NCBI GenBank assembly: GCA_963932465.1
Contig: OZ010795.1
Span: 472,926,806-472,990,805, forward strand
Direction of reading: 5' to 3'
DNA length: 64,000 bases
DNA from: Maratus speciosus
Taxonomy: Eukaryota; Arthropoda; Arachnida; Araneae; Salticidae
Part shown: positions 34,170 through 45,960 of the stretch, one piece after another
Layout: each line of letters starts with the position of its first letter
How positions within the stretch are numbered: the first letter of the stretch is position 1
Position numbers and translations under genes: made by a program
Notes under the pieces: generated by a model
Told to the model about the DNA's origin: nothing
The model's input: the letters and a program-made list of their open reading frames with translations, nothing else
Databases searched by the model: none

Positions 34170-35115
34170 TACAGATGTAATAGAATAACAGGGAATACAA
34201 TTTTAATTTGAAATTGAATTGCAATTGAACAATAAATTAAAGGGACATTTAAATTTTATGTTTAATTAATTGTTTTTACAAAAATTAAGTATATCCACTT
34301 TTCATTTGTATCTTTACAAAAAGAAAAAAAAAGAAAAAGAAAAAAAGGAAAAAGAAAAAAAAAGAAAGAAAGAAAAGAAAAAGGTAAATAAATAAATAAA
34401 AATAAGATGTTCCTATCATACAAGAATTAAAAAAAGGGGAATTAATCAATTAGACGAACTGAGTCAAGCACACTGCTTTTAATTCATTTCACATACATAC
34501 AATGTTAAATACAATGTATACAACAGAAATGGAATACAATTGTAGCTGCAATTAAATGTTTAATATGTAATATTGTTTATTTGAACAGTAAATTTTATGT
34601 TTAAATCAAAAAAAACTTTGTACTGAGTTGTACAGAAATTTCCAATTTTCAGTTGTATCTTTACAAAAGAAAAAAAAAGAAAAGAGTAAATAAATAAATA
34701 AAAATAAGATGTTCGTATTATACAATAATTAAAAAAGGGTGAAGTAATTAATTAGACGAACTGAGTCAAGCACACTGATTTTAATTCATTTCACCTACAT
34801 ACAATCTTAAATACAATGTATACAATGGAAATGGAATACAATGGTATATAATATTGTTTATTTGGACAACAAATTAAAGGAAAAAAAAATTTTATGTTTA
34901 TATAACAAAACTTTGTACTGAGTTGTACTGAAAAGTCCAATTTTCAGTTGTATCTTTACGCGAAAAAAAAATTAATAATAATGAAAAAAAAGGTAAATAA
35001 ATAAATAAAAGTAAGATGTTCCTATTACAAGAATTCAAAAAAGGTGAAGTAATTAATTAGAAGAACTGTTTCAAGCACACTGCTTTTAATTCCTTTCACA
35101 TACAAATGCTTTAAA
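34170..35115. repeat. Tandem array, unit about 305 bp, three units
   Basis: 'gatgttcctatcatac', 'gatgttcgtattatac' and 'gatgttcctattacaag' occur near 34407, 34709 and 35017. Each is preceded by an A/G-rich run and (AAAT)n, and followed by 'agtcaagcacactg' and 'ttaattcatttcac'. Confidence 0.88.
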
Positions 35116-35454
35116 AACAGTTTATTTCAAATGAGGACATATTGCTGCAAATAAAATGGAGCATGTTTGTTTGGTGCGCTAATCAATCATTTAAAAACAA
35201 GAAAGTTTTCAAGAAATTTGATTTTACTTGGTCCTCTATGGGTGTTTTGTTTATATGGACACTTTCTGAGAAAAGTAAATAACACCTGAACTGGATATAA
35301 TTACAATAATAATCCACAATGTAAAGATTCAAATTCAAATTATTTTTTTTATTTCCTATTTTGTTTGTATAACTTGAATAAATATGGTTATTAATAAATG
35401 TAATAATAACTGTAGTTATTAAAGTATATTTATTTAACTATTGTTGTTGATATG

Positions 35455-36892
35455 CAGGGTGTCCACGTGAAGTCTCCCTTATTTCAAATGTTAATTGTAT
35501 GGAAACTATGAGCCGTAGGCTGTTTACGGTATTATGTATAGCAACACAACAAGTTTATTTTGTTGCAACATTTTTTTCCCGAAACAGTTAACCTTTGTTG
35601 TAATACATTATTGATATGTCATGTAATTGCCATTCTTTTATTGAAACACGAGGATTGAGATTAAATATCGACTGGACATTCTGAGAGCTACAAACGGAGC
35701 TCTAATCTCAGGAGCGAATTACCCATTAAGCTGAGTAGGCTGTAGCCTAGGGGCCCGGAAGGAAAAGGTCCCGATGCTAAGATTTTTTTTTCTTCATATC
35801 GGGATAATATTTTATGTAAAAGAGTCGTTATATGCAATATTCTTTGTTTCACTGATTTATTTGAATCTTGTAGGAAATTAATACATACAAATGTGGTATT
35901 TCAAATGTTACTCCGCTTTTAATTTTTCCGATATTCATAAGAAGAAAATATTGGATTCTTGCAATTTTTCGGCTTCCAGTTTGTGATGCATTTACACAGA
36001 GTGGACTTTTGTATCCACAGCATCCTGGGCGGAATTTTGTCAGGATCTCTACAAATGATAAATTTAAAGAAGCTATAAAATTTTAATAAAGTATTTCTCT
36101 CTTTTTTTTCCATGTGTGCTTAATTGTTAGCGACCTGCGCAATCACCCAACCTTGCCCACTTATTCTAGTAAAATTCATTAGTAAACTAAGAAAGTTCTT
36201 TTGAGGTAAGAGGTCATATTAATATTTACGTGAAAAGGAATTAATTTCTTAATTTACTTACTGTAAATCCATCCTAAAAAAAAAAGTGTGTAAATGATTC
36301 AGAAATGTTCTCAGAAATGCATCATACTGGTTGGTTCAAAATGGAGATTATGATGATTATCATTTAAGCCGCTGTTGATAGAAACATACTTCCAATTGCA
36401 AAATAGCGTACAAATTAAGTACAGCTTTTGTCTTATAAGGTCTCTAGTTGCTTATAATTTATATGTAGAAAAATATTATTCTACTTCCAGGAAGAAAATT
36501 CAAAAAATTCATTTTTTACGACAAAAACTTACCGAATTGGGAAATCTTTAATTTTATGAATTTCCAATGTTTACCTACACTAAAAGTACCTCTTTCCCTT
36601 CTTAACGCCAGAAAACACTGGAATACACCGCTTTGAAGGAGGGCAAGGGGTCACCAAAAAAATCTAGCCTAGTGGCCCGGAAGCTAGTTTATCCGCTATA
36701 TCAAAGTGCATAAATAGACAAAAATGTATTTTTTTTTTTCAGACAAATAAACGTTTGCAACAAAATAAACTTGATGTTCTGACACATCAATAATGCATAC
36801 AACAAAAAATGACTGTTTCGGCAAATCTCCAGAACTCACAGTTTCCGTACAATTGATATTTGAAATAAGGATGGTTTCATGTGGACACCCTG
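35455..36892. mobile_element. DNA transposon with CAGGGTGTCCAC termini, non-autonomous
   Basis: It begins cagggtgtccacgtgaagtc and ends with the complement of cagggtgtccacatgaaacc. The inverted similarity continues for about 100 bp ('cccttatttcaaatgttaat', 'gtatggaaact', 'gtttattttgttgcaa'). The middle contains direct repeats 'agcctaggggcccggaagg' (35742) and 'agcctagtggcccggaagc' (36667), suggesting another insertion inside. Target duplication unclear; no transposase frame. Confidence 0.75.
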
Positions 36893-36925
36893 TATTGTGG
36901 CAATATCTCACGTTATTGCGTTTAA

Positions 36926-37415
36926 CCCTTTATGTACCGAATTATGAATTCATGAAAATTTTATCTTCTAAAGCATTTTTCTTGAATTGTTTAAACTAGG
37001 TTAGAAGATTTACACAATCATTTAGTGCATTTTAGAAGGATTAATTAAATTTGAATTTATAGGAAATCTGTGCGATATTTATAACACCACTCAAATCTTT
37101 TATTTTAAATACTTTTCTTAGTATTTTGTAGAATTAGGATGTTCTTACATTAGAAATATAGAAATATTTCCGAATTGAACCCCCCCCCTCCCCTCCTCTC
37201 CTCCTACGCCAAGAAAGTTGAAAACATGCAAAGGTAAAAGAAATCATCCTTTTAAAAATATTTTGTTTTGTGTAACCGATAATGCTTTCGGAAATAGATA
37301 AAGTAGTGTATCTATAACTCATTCTAAACTATATTACAACTAATCGATGTATTAAATGAATTTTATAACAAGTTATTTTAATGGTACTTATAAGTACCGT
37401 CACTAGATAAAAGGG
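36926..37415. mobile_element. piggyBac-type MITE (490 bp)
   Basis: TTAA at 36922-36925 and 37416-37419 flanks ccctttatgtaccgaat and the complement of cccttttatctagtgacggt. It is longer than the 210-bp group and has a C-run near 37180. Confidence 0.68.
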
Positions 37416-37419
37416 TTAA

Positions 37420-37953
37420 ATGAAAAAGCGGTAATGGAAATATACAAGAAAAAAAAACTTATAGATTGTTATCGTTCCCTTGCTACATATTACATGATTT
37501 CACACTATTTTTAATGAACCTATTTAAAGCGCATCTTAATCTCGAATAATGATTATTATTGCATCACCTTGAATACACAAATGTGATTTTGTAATAATAT
37601 ACGATTACTATGAAATCATCTTTGCAGATTTAATATATTCTTAAAAAAGTAAAATGCAAAAATCACTAATAACTGCAGTTCGGGCTAGTCTCATGTAACT
37701 CACGCAATATCTATACTGAAAAGGCATAATAATTTACGATCAAATTACTGATATAAATTTGATATAACTGTTATCAAGTTACGATTGTTATTCAATGTCT
37801 TGATCAGGAAATAAGAAGAAAGTTGAATGCTCAGATGTAAGGTTACTTGATTCAGGATAAAAGAAAAGAAGCGATTTTATTCCCTTGAGATAAAAATATT
37901 AAGAGTAATTAGCGGTAAACATCTGGGAGTGCTAAAGGTTTATATTTGTAGAA
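37420..37953. other. No recognisable feature
   Basis: AT-rich; nothing supported. Confidence 0.45.
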
Positions 37954-38446
37954 CTAGGGGGCTCTGCCCCCTACGAGCTTACCACCGTTCAGACTCTAAA
38001 AATCCGCTAATTTGATCGGCTTAAAAAAGGTTACGCAAGATTGAATTATAATTAAAAAACCAGTGGCGATATCCCTGTAAATGAGTTTCCATTTATTTCT
38101 CTTTTAATGAAGGATTTTAAGGCCAAAAAAGCTGCTGTGAATTGTTGTTTTCATGTTTGATTAAATAAGCTTAGTTAAACGTCTGAAAATTAGCTAATGT
38201 AAAATGAACTAAGTCAACGGAGTCTTTGCTTCAAGATATTTTTTAATACAGCTATAAGAAAATGATTTTAAATCACACGTTTTAAATCTGACGTAATTTT
38301 AACCAAACATTTCTTTTTGTAATATTTACCTGGAAATATTTCAATTGTTAGAAAGGAAATATTATTATGTGCTCTGTCGTTGGCAACAGTAGTTAAAAAG
38401 ATTATCTTGAAATATGAAATGAATCTCACGTGTATGTGTAAATATA

Positions 38447-39924
38447 GGGTAACTCCGGGAGAGTCGCCGCATACGGGATAAATACCGCACCCCTTGTATT
38501 TCTTGTAATTATCGATAGATGGTCGTCAAACGCACAGTATAGGTGCGCAATGAGATTATTTTAGCCAGTGTGTAGCGTGAATCCCAGTTCGTTGTTTACT
38601 TGTAGAAGTACAATCCTTAATTTGACGTAAGTGCATGATTTCACTGTCCAAACTTTTAAATACGTTATGTTTAAATACTTTTCATACACTAATTACTAAA
38701 TGCATGCATGATTGCTTAGTCAAAACTAAGTGTTGCATTTGTGTAGAGTACTGTGTGTATGGTTACGCCATTCCCCTTAGCGATGGCAGGTAACTGTGAT
38801 GGCCGACGTCTGCATCATGCAAAATGGGATACATGCCGCACTGCTATTCCGGTACACATACCGCAGTTTCTTTAGTGCGAGATGATTAAGTGTTATTAAC
38901 TTTTCCTTTTCATTTTGCACAGACAAATCATGTTAGGCATGTTATCAAGTTTACTAAAACCAAAGGAGAAAAAGGGGAAAATAAAAAGTAAGACGTGGAA
39001 GAAAGATGCAAGCCAAGATGATAATAATGAAAAATTGGATTACGCGTAACTTAGACGTTCTTTGCAAACTACTCCAAAAAAGAGGAAGTGTAATTGGCTT
39101 CGTTGCATCATGTGTTTAAATGTAGCTACATAAAAATTGTACTTTTTCGACACTTTTCTGTAGATAGCAGTCGAAAAAACCTGTCTCTTAACCCATTCGG
39201 GACTATAGGTCCATATAAGCGCCTTCATAAAAAGCTGAAAAAATTTGTTTCTGGCACCAGTAAAAAAGAAAAGTAATATTTGCTTTGTTTAATAAGAGCA
39301 TTTTCATGATTATTTAAGTAAAGTTAACTTCTTTTAAAAAAGTGGTACCAACCGAATAAAATTTGTGTAAAAGCCACCGGTCCCGAAAAGGTTAACAAGG
39401 AAATTATGTAAACACAATTTTACTTTTTTGCTTTTCCTTTTCTAATACATTGATGTTACTTTGTTGCTGAAATAATAATTATAATTTAATGTAAAAAAAA
39501 AAAAAAAGTCGATAATTTTAATAGTGAAAGTAGGCAAGAATTACTAATTTGAATATACTAATACATTTCATTGTACTCATTTAGTTTCATATTGTTATTA
39601 CACCTTTAATTATAGTCCAGATATGAGTATATTTTTAAAAAATATTTTTATTTATAATTTCATTCTGTTCTTATTACAAGCGCGGCATAACTACCGCACA
39701 AGTGCGGCGTCTCATCCTGAATGTACGGGTGATGTGCCTCAGTGTAATGTTTTAGAAAAAAATTGTTAAAAAATATTAATAATTTTTTTGAATTTTTTTG
39801 TCGCAGTACACGCGTTGTATATTTAACATTAAATAGCACAGCAGGATTTTTTAAATTTTATGTCCACCATGGGACTTTATACATAAATTCAAAAAAATGT
39901 GCGGCATAAATCCCGGAATTACCC
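38447..39924. mobile_element. TIR element (GGGTAACTCCGGGA) nested in Helitron copy 1
   Basis: It starts gggtaactccggga and ends with the complement of gggtaattccggga, with TA on both sides. A GCGGTAT/GCGGCATAAATCCCG-like motif recurs at about 38467, 38837, 38868, 39682 and 39900, mostly near the ends, which suggests transposase binding sites. The TA target and layout resemble the pogo-like element at 11665. No recognisable transposase frame. A TTAA MITE lies inside. Confidence 0.78.
39192..39391. mobile_element. piggyBac-type MITE (200 bp), third-level nest
   Basis: TTAA at 39188-39191 and 39392-39395 flanks cccattcgggactatagg and the complement of ccttttcgggaccggtgg. It sits in the TIR element 38447-39924, which itself sits in Helitron copy 1. 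Confidence 0.78.
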
Positions 39925-40619
39925 TATATTTTAATTTAAACTGACTGGCTATATTATTTGGCTATTTGAAATACGATGACGTAATTTCACCCGCATTTAC
40001 TGCTTTTAACACATATTAAATAATTAATTGATTTATAGTTTTTTTTTCTTTTTAAATATTCACGTGTATAAACAATTTTTATGACATAATTTTTAATATT
40101 TTCCTGCTTTTAACCCGTAATCATTTAATTCTAATTTCATAGGGGGGGGGGTGTTTATAATAGTCACGTGTAAGTAAATTTTCAGTTTAAAGGAAATATT
40201 ATAATTTGAGAAGTTTCTACAATTATGAAACAATTTAAAATAATAACCTTTTCTAAAATATGTAAAAAATATCTCTGGAAATGGAGAAAATTTGAATTCA
40301 AAATGGAAATAAACTCTCAAAAAATGAGTCAAATTAAAAAAATAAATGCAGTCTGCACGCCGGGAACTTCTAATGTATAAAATGATCTAAAAATGATTAA
40401 ATTCATTAAATTTTTGCTCCTTTAAAACTTTTTTAATGGAACGATTTTGACCCACTTTAACATTTAATATTTCTTAAAATAATTCTTCGATTTGAAAACT
40501 GTCTGCATCAGCGTGTTTATCAAACATTTCTCTGTAATACCATCGATTTTTGCATTTTTGTATGCAGTCGTTTTCTTAATATTAACAAAGAAAGACCCCA
40601 GGTCACAAAAAATTCAAAT

Positions 40620-40821
40620 CCTTCGGCGGCGGCGGTGATAGCGGCAGTTACTTTTTTTTTTTTTTTTTAGAATAGCGAGATGACTTATTTTGTATTTTTA
40701 TGAAAAATAATTGCGGAAAAGTTGCAGGTCGAGCCGGCGGATTAAAGACAAATTTTTAACGGGCCGATGAAAAAAATAAACGGGTTGGTAAAAAAAATTT
40801 GGCCCGATATAAAAAATTAAA
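40620..40821. other. GC-richer patch with gggcc motifs
   Basis: 'ggcggcggcgg', a poly-T run (40650-40669) and 'acgggccgatg', 'cgggttgg', 'tttggcccgat' occur here. Similar gggccgg wording is found at 44332 and 45730-45960, so these may be parts of one older element that the retrotransposon and Helitron copy 2 interrupted. This is a tentative reading. Confidence 0.35.
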
Positions 40822-40914
40822 AGGATCAAACAAAACCTAAAAAATATGGACAGTTTTCAACGGACGTGACTGAGGGCAGGATAGGTATAAATATGCTGCA
40901 CGATCCCATGTTAC
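40822..40914. repeat. Long direct repeat flanking the retrotransposon, 3' side
   Basis: 93 bp that match 44152-44244 with about six substitutions (aggatcaaac...gatcccatgttac against ...gatccgatgttac). The pair frames the LINE exactly and is best read as its target-site duplication. Confidence 0.88.
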
Positions 40915-41015
40915 TGTATTACTGTATTACTGGGGGGGGGGGGGGTGAGACAAAGCACCGCGACCAGGGATCTATTGTGCTATTCCCCAAAAATGAAAGA
41001 GGAAAACATCCTCAC

Positions 41016-42444
41016 TTAGTCCTTAAATAGACCAGTAGCTGACATAAAATTCTGCAGACATTTGATAGGAATATCCTGAATTTCCCATGGCTTAATCAGA
41101 TGTCGACCCATGTGTTCGAAACGGTAAGCAGCATATCCCTCACAGTTACAGAGCACATGTAAGGCAATCTCCTCTTCATACTTACAACCCCTACAAAGAG
41201 GGTCATTAACCACCTTCATAGTACTAAGGTGCCCATTAAGTCTATAGTGTCCTGTTAACAGTTCCACCATATTTCTTAGACTATTCCTTCTGAGCCCAAT
41301 GAGTTCTTTTGCCCTTTTGCTAGGGCATCCGCTATTGAGCTCTTTCGCTTGTCTCTGTCCTTTTGAGTCAAGCCATTCTTGATACTGCTGCTCTCTTAAA
41401 ATTCTAAAAACAGTAGTTCTAATGCAGTCCTTGGAAATGCCAATAGCTGGTTCAGGTCCAATAAATGGAGTAACCGACCCTTTCCTTGCTAGACTATCAG
41501 CAAGCTCATTACCCAGGATGCCAGTATGATCAGGTACCCAATGTATAGCAACATCATTACCATTACTGGCAAGCCTGTTCAAAGAGCAGTAACACTTCCA
41601 AACAATCCTAGAAGTAATTGTATGTTTCTGTAAGGCAAGTAATGCTGCCTGACTGTCAGAGTAGATATTGACAGACAGGCCACTATACCCCTCTCAATGC
41701 AAATGTAACAACACATAAGTATTGCATAGACCTCTGCCTGAAAGACAGTGGCGTATCTACCCAGTGGGTAAAAGAAGGATGTACCATCAGCTGGGCAGCA
41801 CACCCCAGCTCCCGTACCAGTATTCATCTTGGAACTATCAGTAAACCAGATCATACCAGTCTTAAGCTCCGTTACAGAAAGAGTCTCCCATTCAGCTCTA
41901 GAGTGAAGACTAACTCTGAACGACTTATCAAATACATGCTTTAAAGGCATGCCGTCACCCTTCATGATAAAGACTGGGTGTTTACTGATTTTACAGTTAA
42001 GCCTGCCCCAAGTAAGATACCCCGAGTAACTCTGCCACTGCCCATGTAAAATGAGTCTATAAGAGCAGAGCAATGCTTCTGCCTCAATAATCATATGCAG
42101 TGGGTACATACCCAACAGCAGCTCCATAGCAGATGTAGGAGTTGTCCTAAGTACACCTCTTATAAACAAGCAGATCATCCTCTGCAGTTTTGCTAATTCT
42201 GACTTGGCAATGTCAGTCATTGTTTTTGACCACCAAGCGATACTGCCATAATTGATCATAGGGCAGATCACCATATTGTATATCCACCAGATCACTTTTG
42301 GGCTGAGTCCCCATGTTTTGCCAATAGCATTTCTGCATGACTAGAAAATCTTTTTGGCCTTATTGATGCAGTAATCCACGTGTCTCTTCCAACACAATCT
42401 CTCATCGAAATAGACACCCAGATACTTCACCTCCTTTGAGCAAC
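41016..42444 (-). pseudogene. Retrotransposon thumb/linker and RNase H domain
   Basis: Frame 42295-41579 begins in the post-RT region (VIWWIYNMVICPMINYGSIA) and includes the first RNase H acids (WFTDSS and QAEVYAIL). A TAG interrupts the sequence upstream near 42341. A shift near 41690 moves the reading to the frame of 41582-41016. There NIYSDSQAAL, then HWVPDHTGILGNELADSLA, supply the remaining catalytic residues, followed by a C-terminal tail with CRGCKYEEEIALHVLCNCEGY, a CCHC-like cluster common in these elements. Confidence 0.9.
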
Positions 42445-43619
42445 TCAAAGTGCGTCCATAAAACACAATCTCATTGAATTTGATTGTTTTTTCCTAGTGA
42501 AAGCAACAAGAGTCATCTTTTCTGGGTTAACAGAAAGACCAACATCCCTGCACCACCGCTCTACCTTCTTAAGGATATTATTGAGGATGTCTGAAAGAAT
42601 ATTTTCAAACTTGCCTCTAATGATGATGACAATATCATCAGCATACCCAATACAGTATGCACCATGCAGATGAATCTCAACAAGGAGTCCATCCACCACC
42701 AAACACCAAAGTACAGGAGAAAGTACCCCGCCTTGTGGGCAGCCCTTCTTTGCCTTAACATGAATTGTATCCCCCAACAACTCAGCATGGATAGACCTAT
42801 CCCTGAGCAGACAGTTGATCCAATTCAAAGTTATTTCATCCGCACCCCTATTGGCCAATGCCCTAAGGATGGCATCCGTAGATATCTTATCAAAGGCACC
42901 CTCAATATCAAGAAAGACTGCCAAAACATTTGCCAAACATCATTTGCCTTAAAACTTTTCTCAAGAACAAAGGAAAGATTATAAAGAGCAGTTTCAGTTG
43001 ACCTGCCAGTCTGATAGGCATGCTGGGAGCTCGAGAGTGGCTTTACACTCAAGATATGTTCTCTGATGTGCCTATCCATTAACTTTTCCAATGTCTTAAG
43101 CATGAATGGTGTTAAACTAATTGGTCGGAAAGATTTTGCTTCAAAATATGTGTCTTTCCCAGGTTTAGGGATAAAGACCACCTTGGTATGTCTCCATGCA
43201 TTTAGAATGTATCCAAAAGCGAGACATGCCCTGTAAATCTGACTAAGCACTGGGACTAAAATCGTTTTCCCCTTTTGTAACAAAACAGGTACGATTCCGT
43301 CCATACCCGGAGTCTTGTAAGGGTCAAATGAATCAATAGCCCACAAGATCCTGTCGTGAGTGATGATATCACTAGCAAGATTCCAGCACTCCTTACTGCT
43401 ACTAAAAGCAGCAGGTGTGCTTGGAGCTACATCTGGGTCACCACTGGTGGAATCAGGAAAATGAATCCTCATCATTTCTGAGAGAATCTCCTTTCCTGTT
43501 TCAGCATACTGCCCATTTTCCAATTTAATGGCATTCAGACTAGAACTACTATCTCTAGCCATAATTCTCATAAGTTTAGCACTAGTAGAGACATCATTAA
43601 TACCATCACAGAAGTTTTT
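42445..43619 (-). pseudogene. Retrotransposon reverse transcriptase domain
   Basis: Two frames cover it, 43571-42831 and 42936-42445. The first holds YKTPGMDGIVPVLLQKG, FIPKPGKDTY and FRPISLTPFMLKTLEKLMDR (motifs before the palm). The second holds motif A (FLDIEGAFD), motif B (KKGCPQGGVLSPVLW) and the catalytic box GYADDIVII. A one-base shift around 42935-42945 separates them, and another near 42480 breaks the thumb region, where the other frame continues toward KYLGVYFDERLCWKRHV. All catalytic aspartates are still encoded. Confidence 0.92.
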
Positions 43620-44151
43620 TCAAGAGTCATACTTGGACTTCCTGATGGCCTTATTATATGTGGTGAGTGCAGACTTATATTGCAGCCAGTCACCACCCTT
43701 CTTGGCTTTATTAAAAGCCCTGCGGGTAATTTTCCTGAGTTTGCTAAACTCAGAAGACCACCAAGGCACAGGCCTTGGGGAGCTAGCAACAGGAGGTTCA
43801 CAATTGTTATAGTAAGATTGGAGAATGGCCTGTTGCACTGAGTCAACAGCCAACTCCACGTCCGAAGAATTATTATAACTTAACTTACCCTTTAAAGACA
43901 GGATCCTTTCTTCAAGTTCCCTGCAGTAAGAATGCCAGTTTGTTTTCCTGGCATTCCTCTTCATCATTGCTGGTCCAGTTGTCCCTGCAATGTTGAACAT
44001 GATTAGTCGGTGATCTGACAATGAAATAACATCTGACACCCTCCAATCTCTAATGATGTCATAGCAGTTTCTACTGCAAAAAGTGACCTCAAGAACCTCC
44101 CTCCTATTTTTAGTAATAAAGGTTGGCTCATTCCCCCTATTAAGAATATAC
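43620..44151 (-). pseudogene. Retrotransposon endonuclease C-terminus and linker
   Basis: The fragment opens YILNRGNEPTFITKNRREVL, a common motif near the end of the apurinic-type endonuclease of these elements. The conserved SDHRLI follows (S-D-H is part of the active site). The linker toward the reverse transcriptase carries PWWSSEFSKLRK. The frame ends at TGA (43620-43622) where the next codons (KNFCDGINDVSTSAKLM) continue in the same frame, so the stop is probably a TGG-to-TGA change. The catalytic N-terminal half is absent because of 5' truncation. Confidence 0.88.
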
Positions 44152-44244
44152 AGGATCAAACTAAATCTATAAAATATGGACAGTTTTCAACGGATGTGAC
44201 TGAGGGGAGGATAGGTATAAATATGCTGCACGATCCGATGTTAC
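44152..44244. repeat. Long direct repeat flanking the retrotransposon, 5' side
   Basis: Partner of 40822-40914; about 93-94% identical over 93 bp by eye. Confidence 0.88.
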
Positions 44245-44380
44245 ATTAACATCAGTACGGAAATACAACATGTCCAGCGTAGAGATCGGCATTGGTAGTT
44301 GTATGATGTCTGAACCAGGTCTTAATTATTTCAACAGAATCGGGCCGGACCAGGATCAGGCTTACATCTTTTTTTCTACA

Positions 44381-45605
44381 CTAGGGGGCTCTGTCCCCTA
44401 CGAGCGATGCTCGCCAACCCCCCTTCAGACACCGCAGACTCTAAAAGCATGCTAATTTGACCGGCTTTGAAAAGATTTTTGAAGATTGAATTATAATTGC
44501 AGAACAGTGAAAAATGGAGAACAGTGGTGATCTCCCTATAAACAGGTTTCTATTCATTTTTCTTTGATTGGGAAATTTTAAGGCCAAATCAGCTGCTATT
44601 AAAAGATACAATGGCTGTTTCCGTCTTTGATAAAATAAAATCAGTTAAACACTTCAAAATAAGCTAATGTAAAATGAATTAAGTAAACAGAGTCTTTGTC
44701 TCCCGGTATTTTTTAACAAAGCGAAAAGAAAGTTTTTTTAAATAAGACATTTTAAATGTATCGTTTTTAATCTGACGTAATCTTCACCAAACTTTTCTTT
44801 CTCTTTTTAATATTTACATGAAAATACTTTTGTTAGAAATGAAATATTATTTGCGCTGTCCTAACAAAAATAGTCGAAAAGATCATCTCAAAATATCAAA
44901 TAAATGTCTGGCGCAATTTTTAAGTTTAAACTGTTTTGCAATATTATTTTTTGTTCATTTTACATAATAAGTGTAATGTTAAGTAAATGTGACGTAATTT
45001 ATCCTATTTAAGACTTTTAACGCATGTTAATGAATTTATTATTTTACAATATTCTTCCTCTTTTAAAATTCACGTGTAAATATAGTTTTTGTGACGTAAT
45101 TTTCAATGAGTTCCTGCTTTTTATATTTTCTGTTTATAATAGTCATGTGTAAATAAATTTTTAATTTGAAACAAACATTATTGTTTGCGCTGTTTATACA
45201 GTTGGTAACAGTTTAAATTAATACCATTTTCTAAAATATGTAAAAAATATCTCTGGAAATGCTGGAAATCTGAATTTAAAATAGAAATAAAACCTCAAAA
45301 AATGAGTCAAATTAAAGAAATAAATGCAGTCTGCACACCGGGGGGGGGGAATTCTAATGCGTAATATGATCTAAAATGATTAAATTCCCATGCATAGTTT
45401 TTGCTCCAAGAAAACTTTTTTAATGGAACGATTTTGTCTAACTTTAGCATTAAATATCTCTTAAAATAATTCTTCGATTTGAAAACTGTCTACATCAACG
45501 TGTTTATCAAACATTTCTCTATAATACCACCGATTTTCCTATTTTTGTATGCAATATTTTTCTTAATATTAACGAAGAAAGACTTCCGGTCACAAAAAAT
45601 TCAAA
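44381..45605 (-). mobile_element. Helitron-like element, family 2, copy 2
   Basis: The minus-strand 3' end GGGGAC-AGA-GCCCCC followed by TAG|T is at 44381, followed inward by 'gagcgatgctcgccaacccc'. The body matches 37954-38440 and 39936-40619 without the 1.48-kb insertion, so it serves as the empty-site reference for that insertion. Similarity ends at 'tcacaaaaaattcaaa' (45605); no 5' TC end is identified. A broken G-run lies near 45340. Confidence 0.7.
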
Positions 45606-45960
45606 ACCTACATGGTGGGCCATTACTGATTCTATTCTGCATTCTAAAGGCTTCAACGTATAACAATCTATATTGTTAAATTTTCCCATAAATATGTATG
45701 CAATATGCTAGAAAAGAAAAATCAATTTTCTGTGGAAATTGAGTCGGGCCTGGATTCATTGATTTTTTCAAGAGCCGGTTCGGGCCACTTTTCATTGAAT
45801 TTTTTGCGGGCCGGTCCGGGCCTGTTTTCAGTGATTATAGCACGATGCGGGCCGTGAACTGCGAAAATACAAACTGGCCGGCCCGGGTTTTAGTTTTTGC
45901 AACGGGCTAAGATAACTTTTGTTCGGGCCGGGCCATGCCCGAGCCTGGAAATTCTAGCTC
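45606..45960. repeat. gggccgg-rich patch, possible hAT-type terminus
   Basis: 'tcgggcctgg', 'gagccggttcgggcc', 'gcgggccggtccgggcctg' and 'cgggccgggccatgcccgag' recur between 45740 and 45950, ending 'ctggaaattctag'. GGGCC-rich ends of this type occur in some hAT elements, but no matching terminus or target duplication is secure. Confidence 0.35.

Larger units (their letters stand above)
37954..40619 (-). mobile_element. Helitron-like element, family 2, copy 1 (interrupted)
   Basis: The minus-strand 3' end is the hairpin GGGGGC-AGA-GCCCCC followed by TAG|T at 37954. Similarity to copy 2 (44381-45605) is clear from 'cagactctaaaaatccgcta' through 'ggattttaaggccaaa'. It resumes after the insertion 38447-39924 with 'cacgtgtaaaca'-type words, and continues to 'aatgcagtctgcacgccggg' and 'tcacaaaaaattcaaa' at 40619, where it stops. 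The 5' TC end is not identified. A broken poly-G tract lies near 40142. No Rep/helicase frame. Confidence 0.7.
40915..44151 (-). mobile_element. Non-LTR retrotransposon (RNase H-containing I/R1/LOA/Jockey-like group), 5'-truncated
   Basis: Minus-strand order is the end of the endonuclease domain, reverse transcriptase, RNase H, about 100 bp of 3' UTR with a poly-C tract (40934-40946), and a short repeat tail AGTAATACAGTAATACAGTA. The copy starts inside the endonuclease domain at 44151, typical of incomplete target-primed reverse transcription. It is flanked by a direct repeat of about 93 bp. The frame is broken by at least two stops and three shifts, so it cannot retrotranspose on its own. 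Clade is judged from domain order and the CPQGGVLSP motif only. Confidence 0.9.

Noticed and set aside
42664..42984. Plus-strand frames over the retrotransposon (42664-42984, 43528-43812)
   Set aside because: They are antisense shadows of the reverse transcriptase and linker coding strand.
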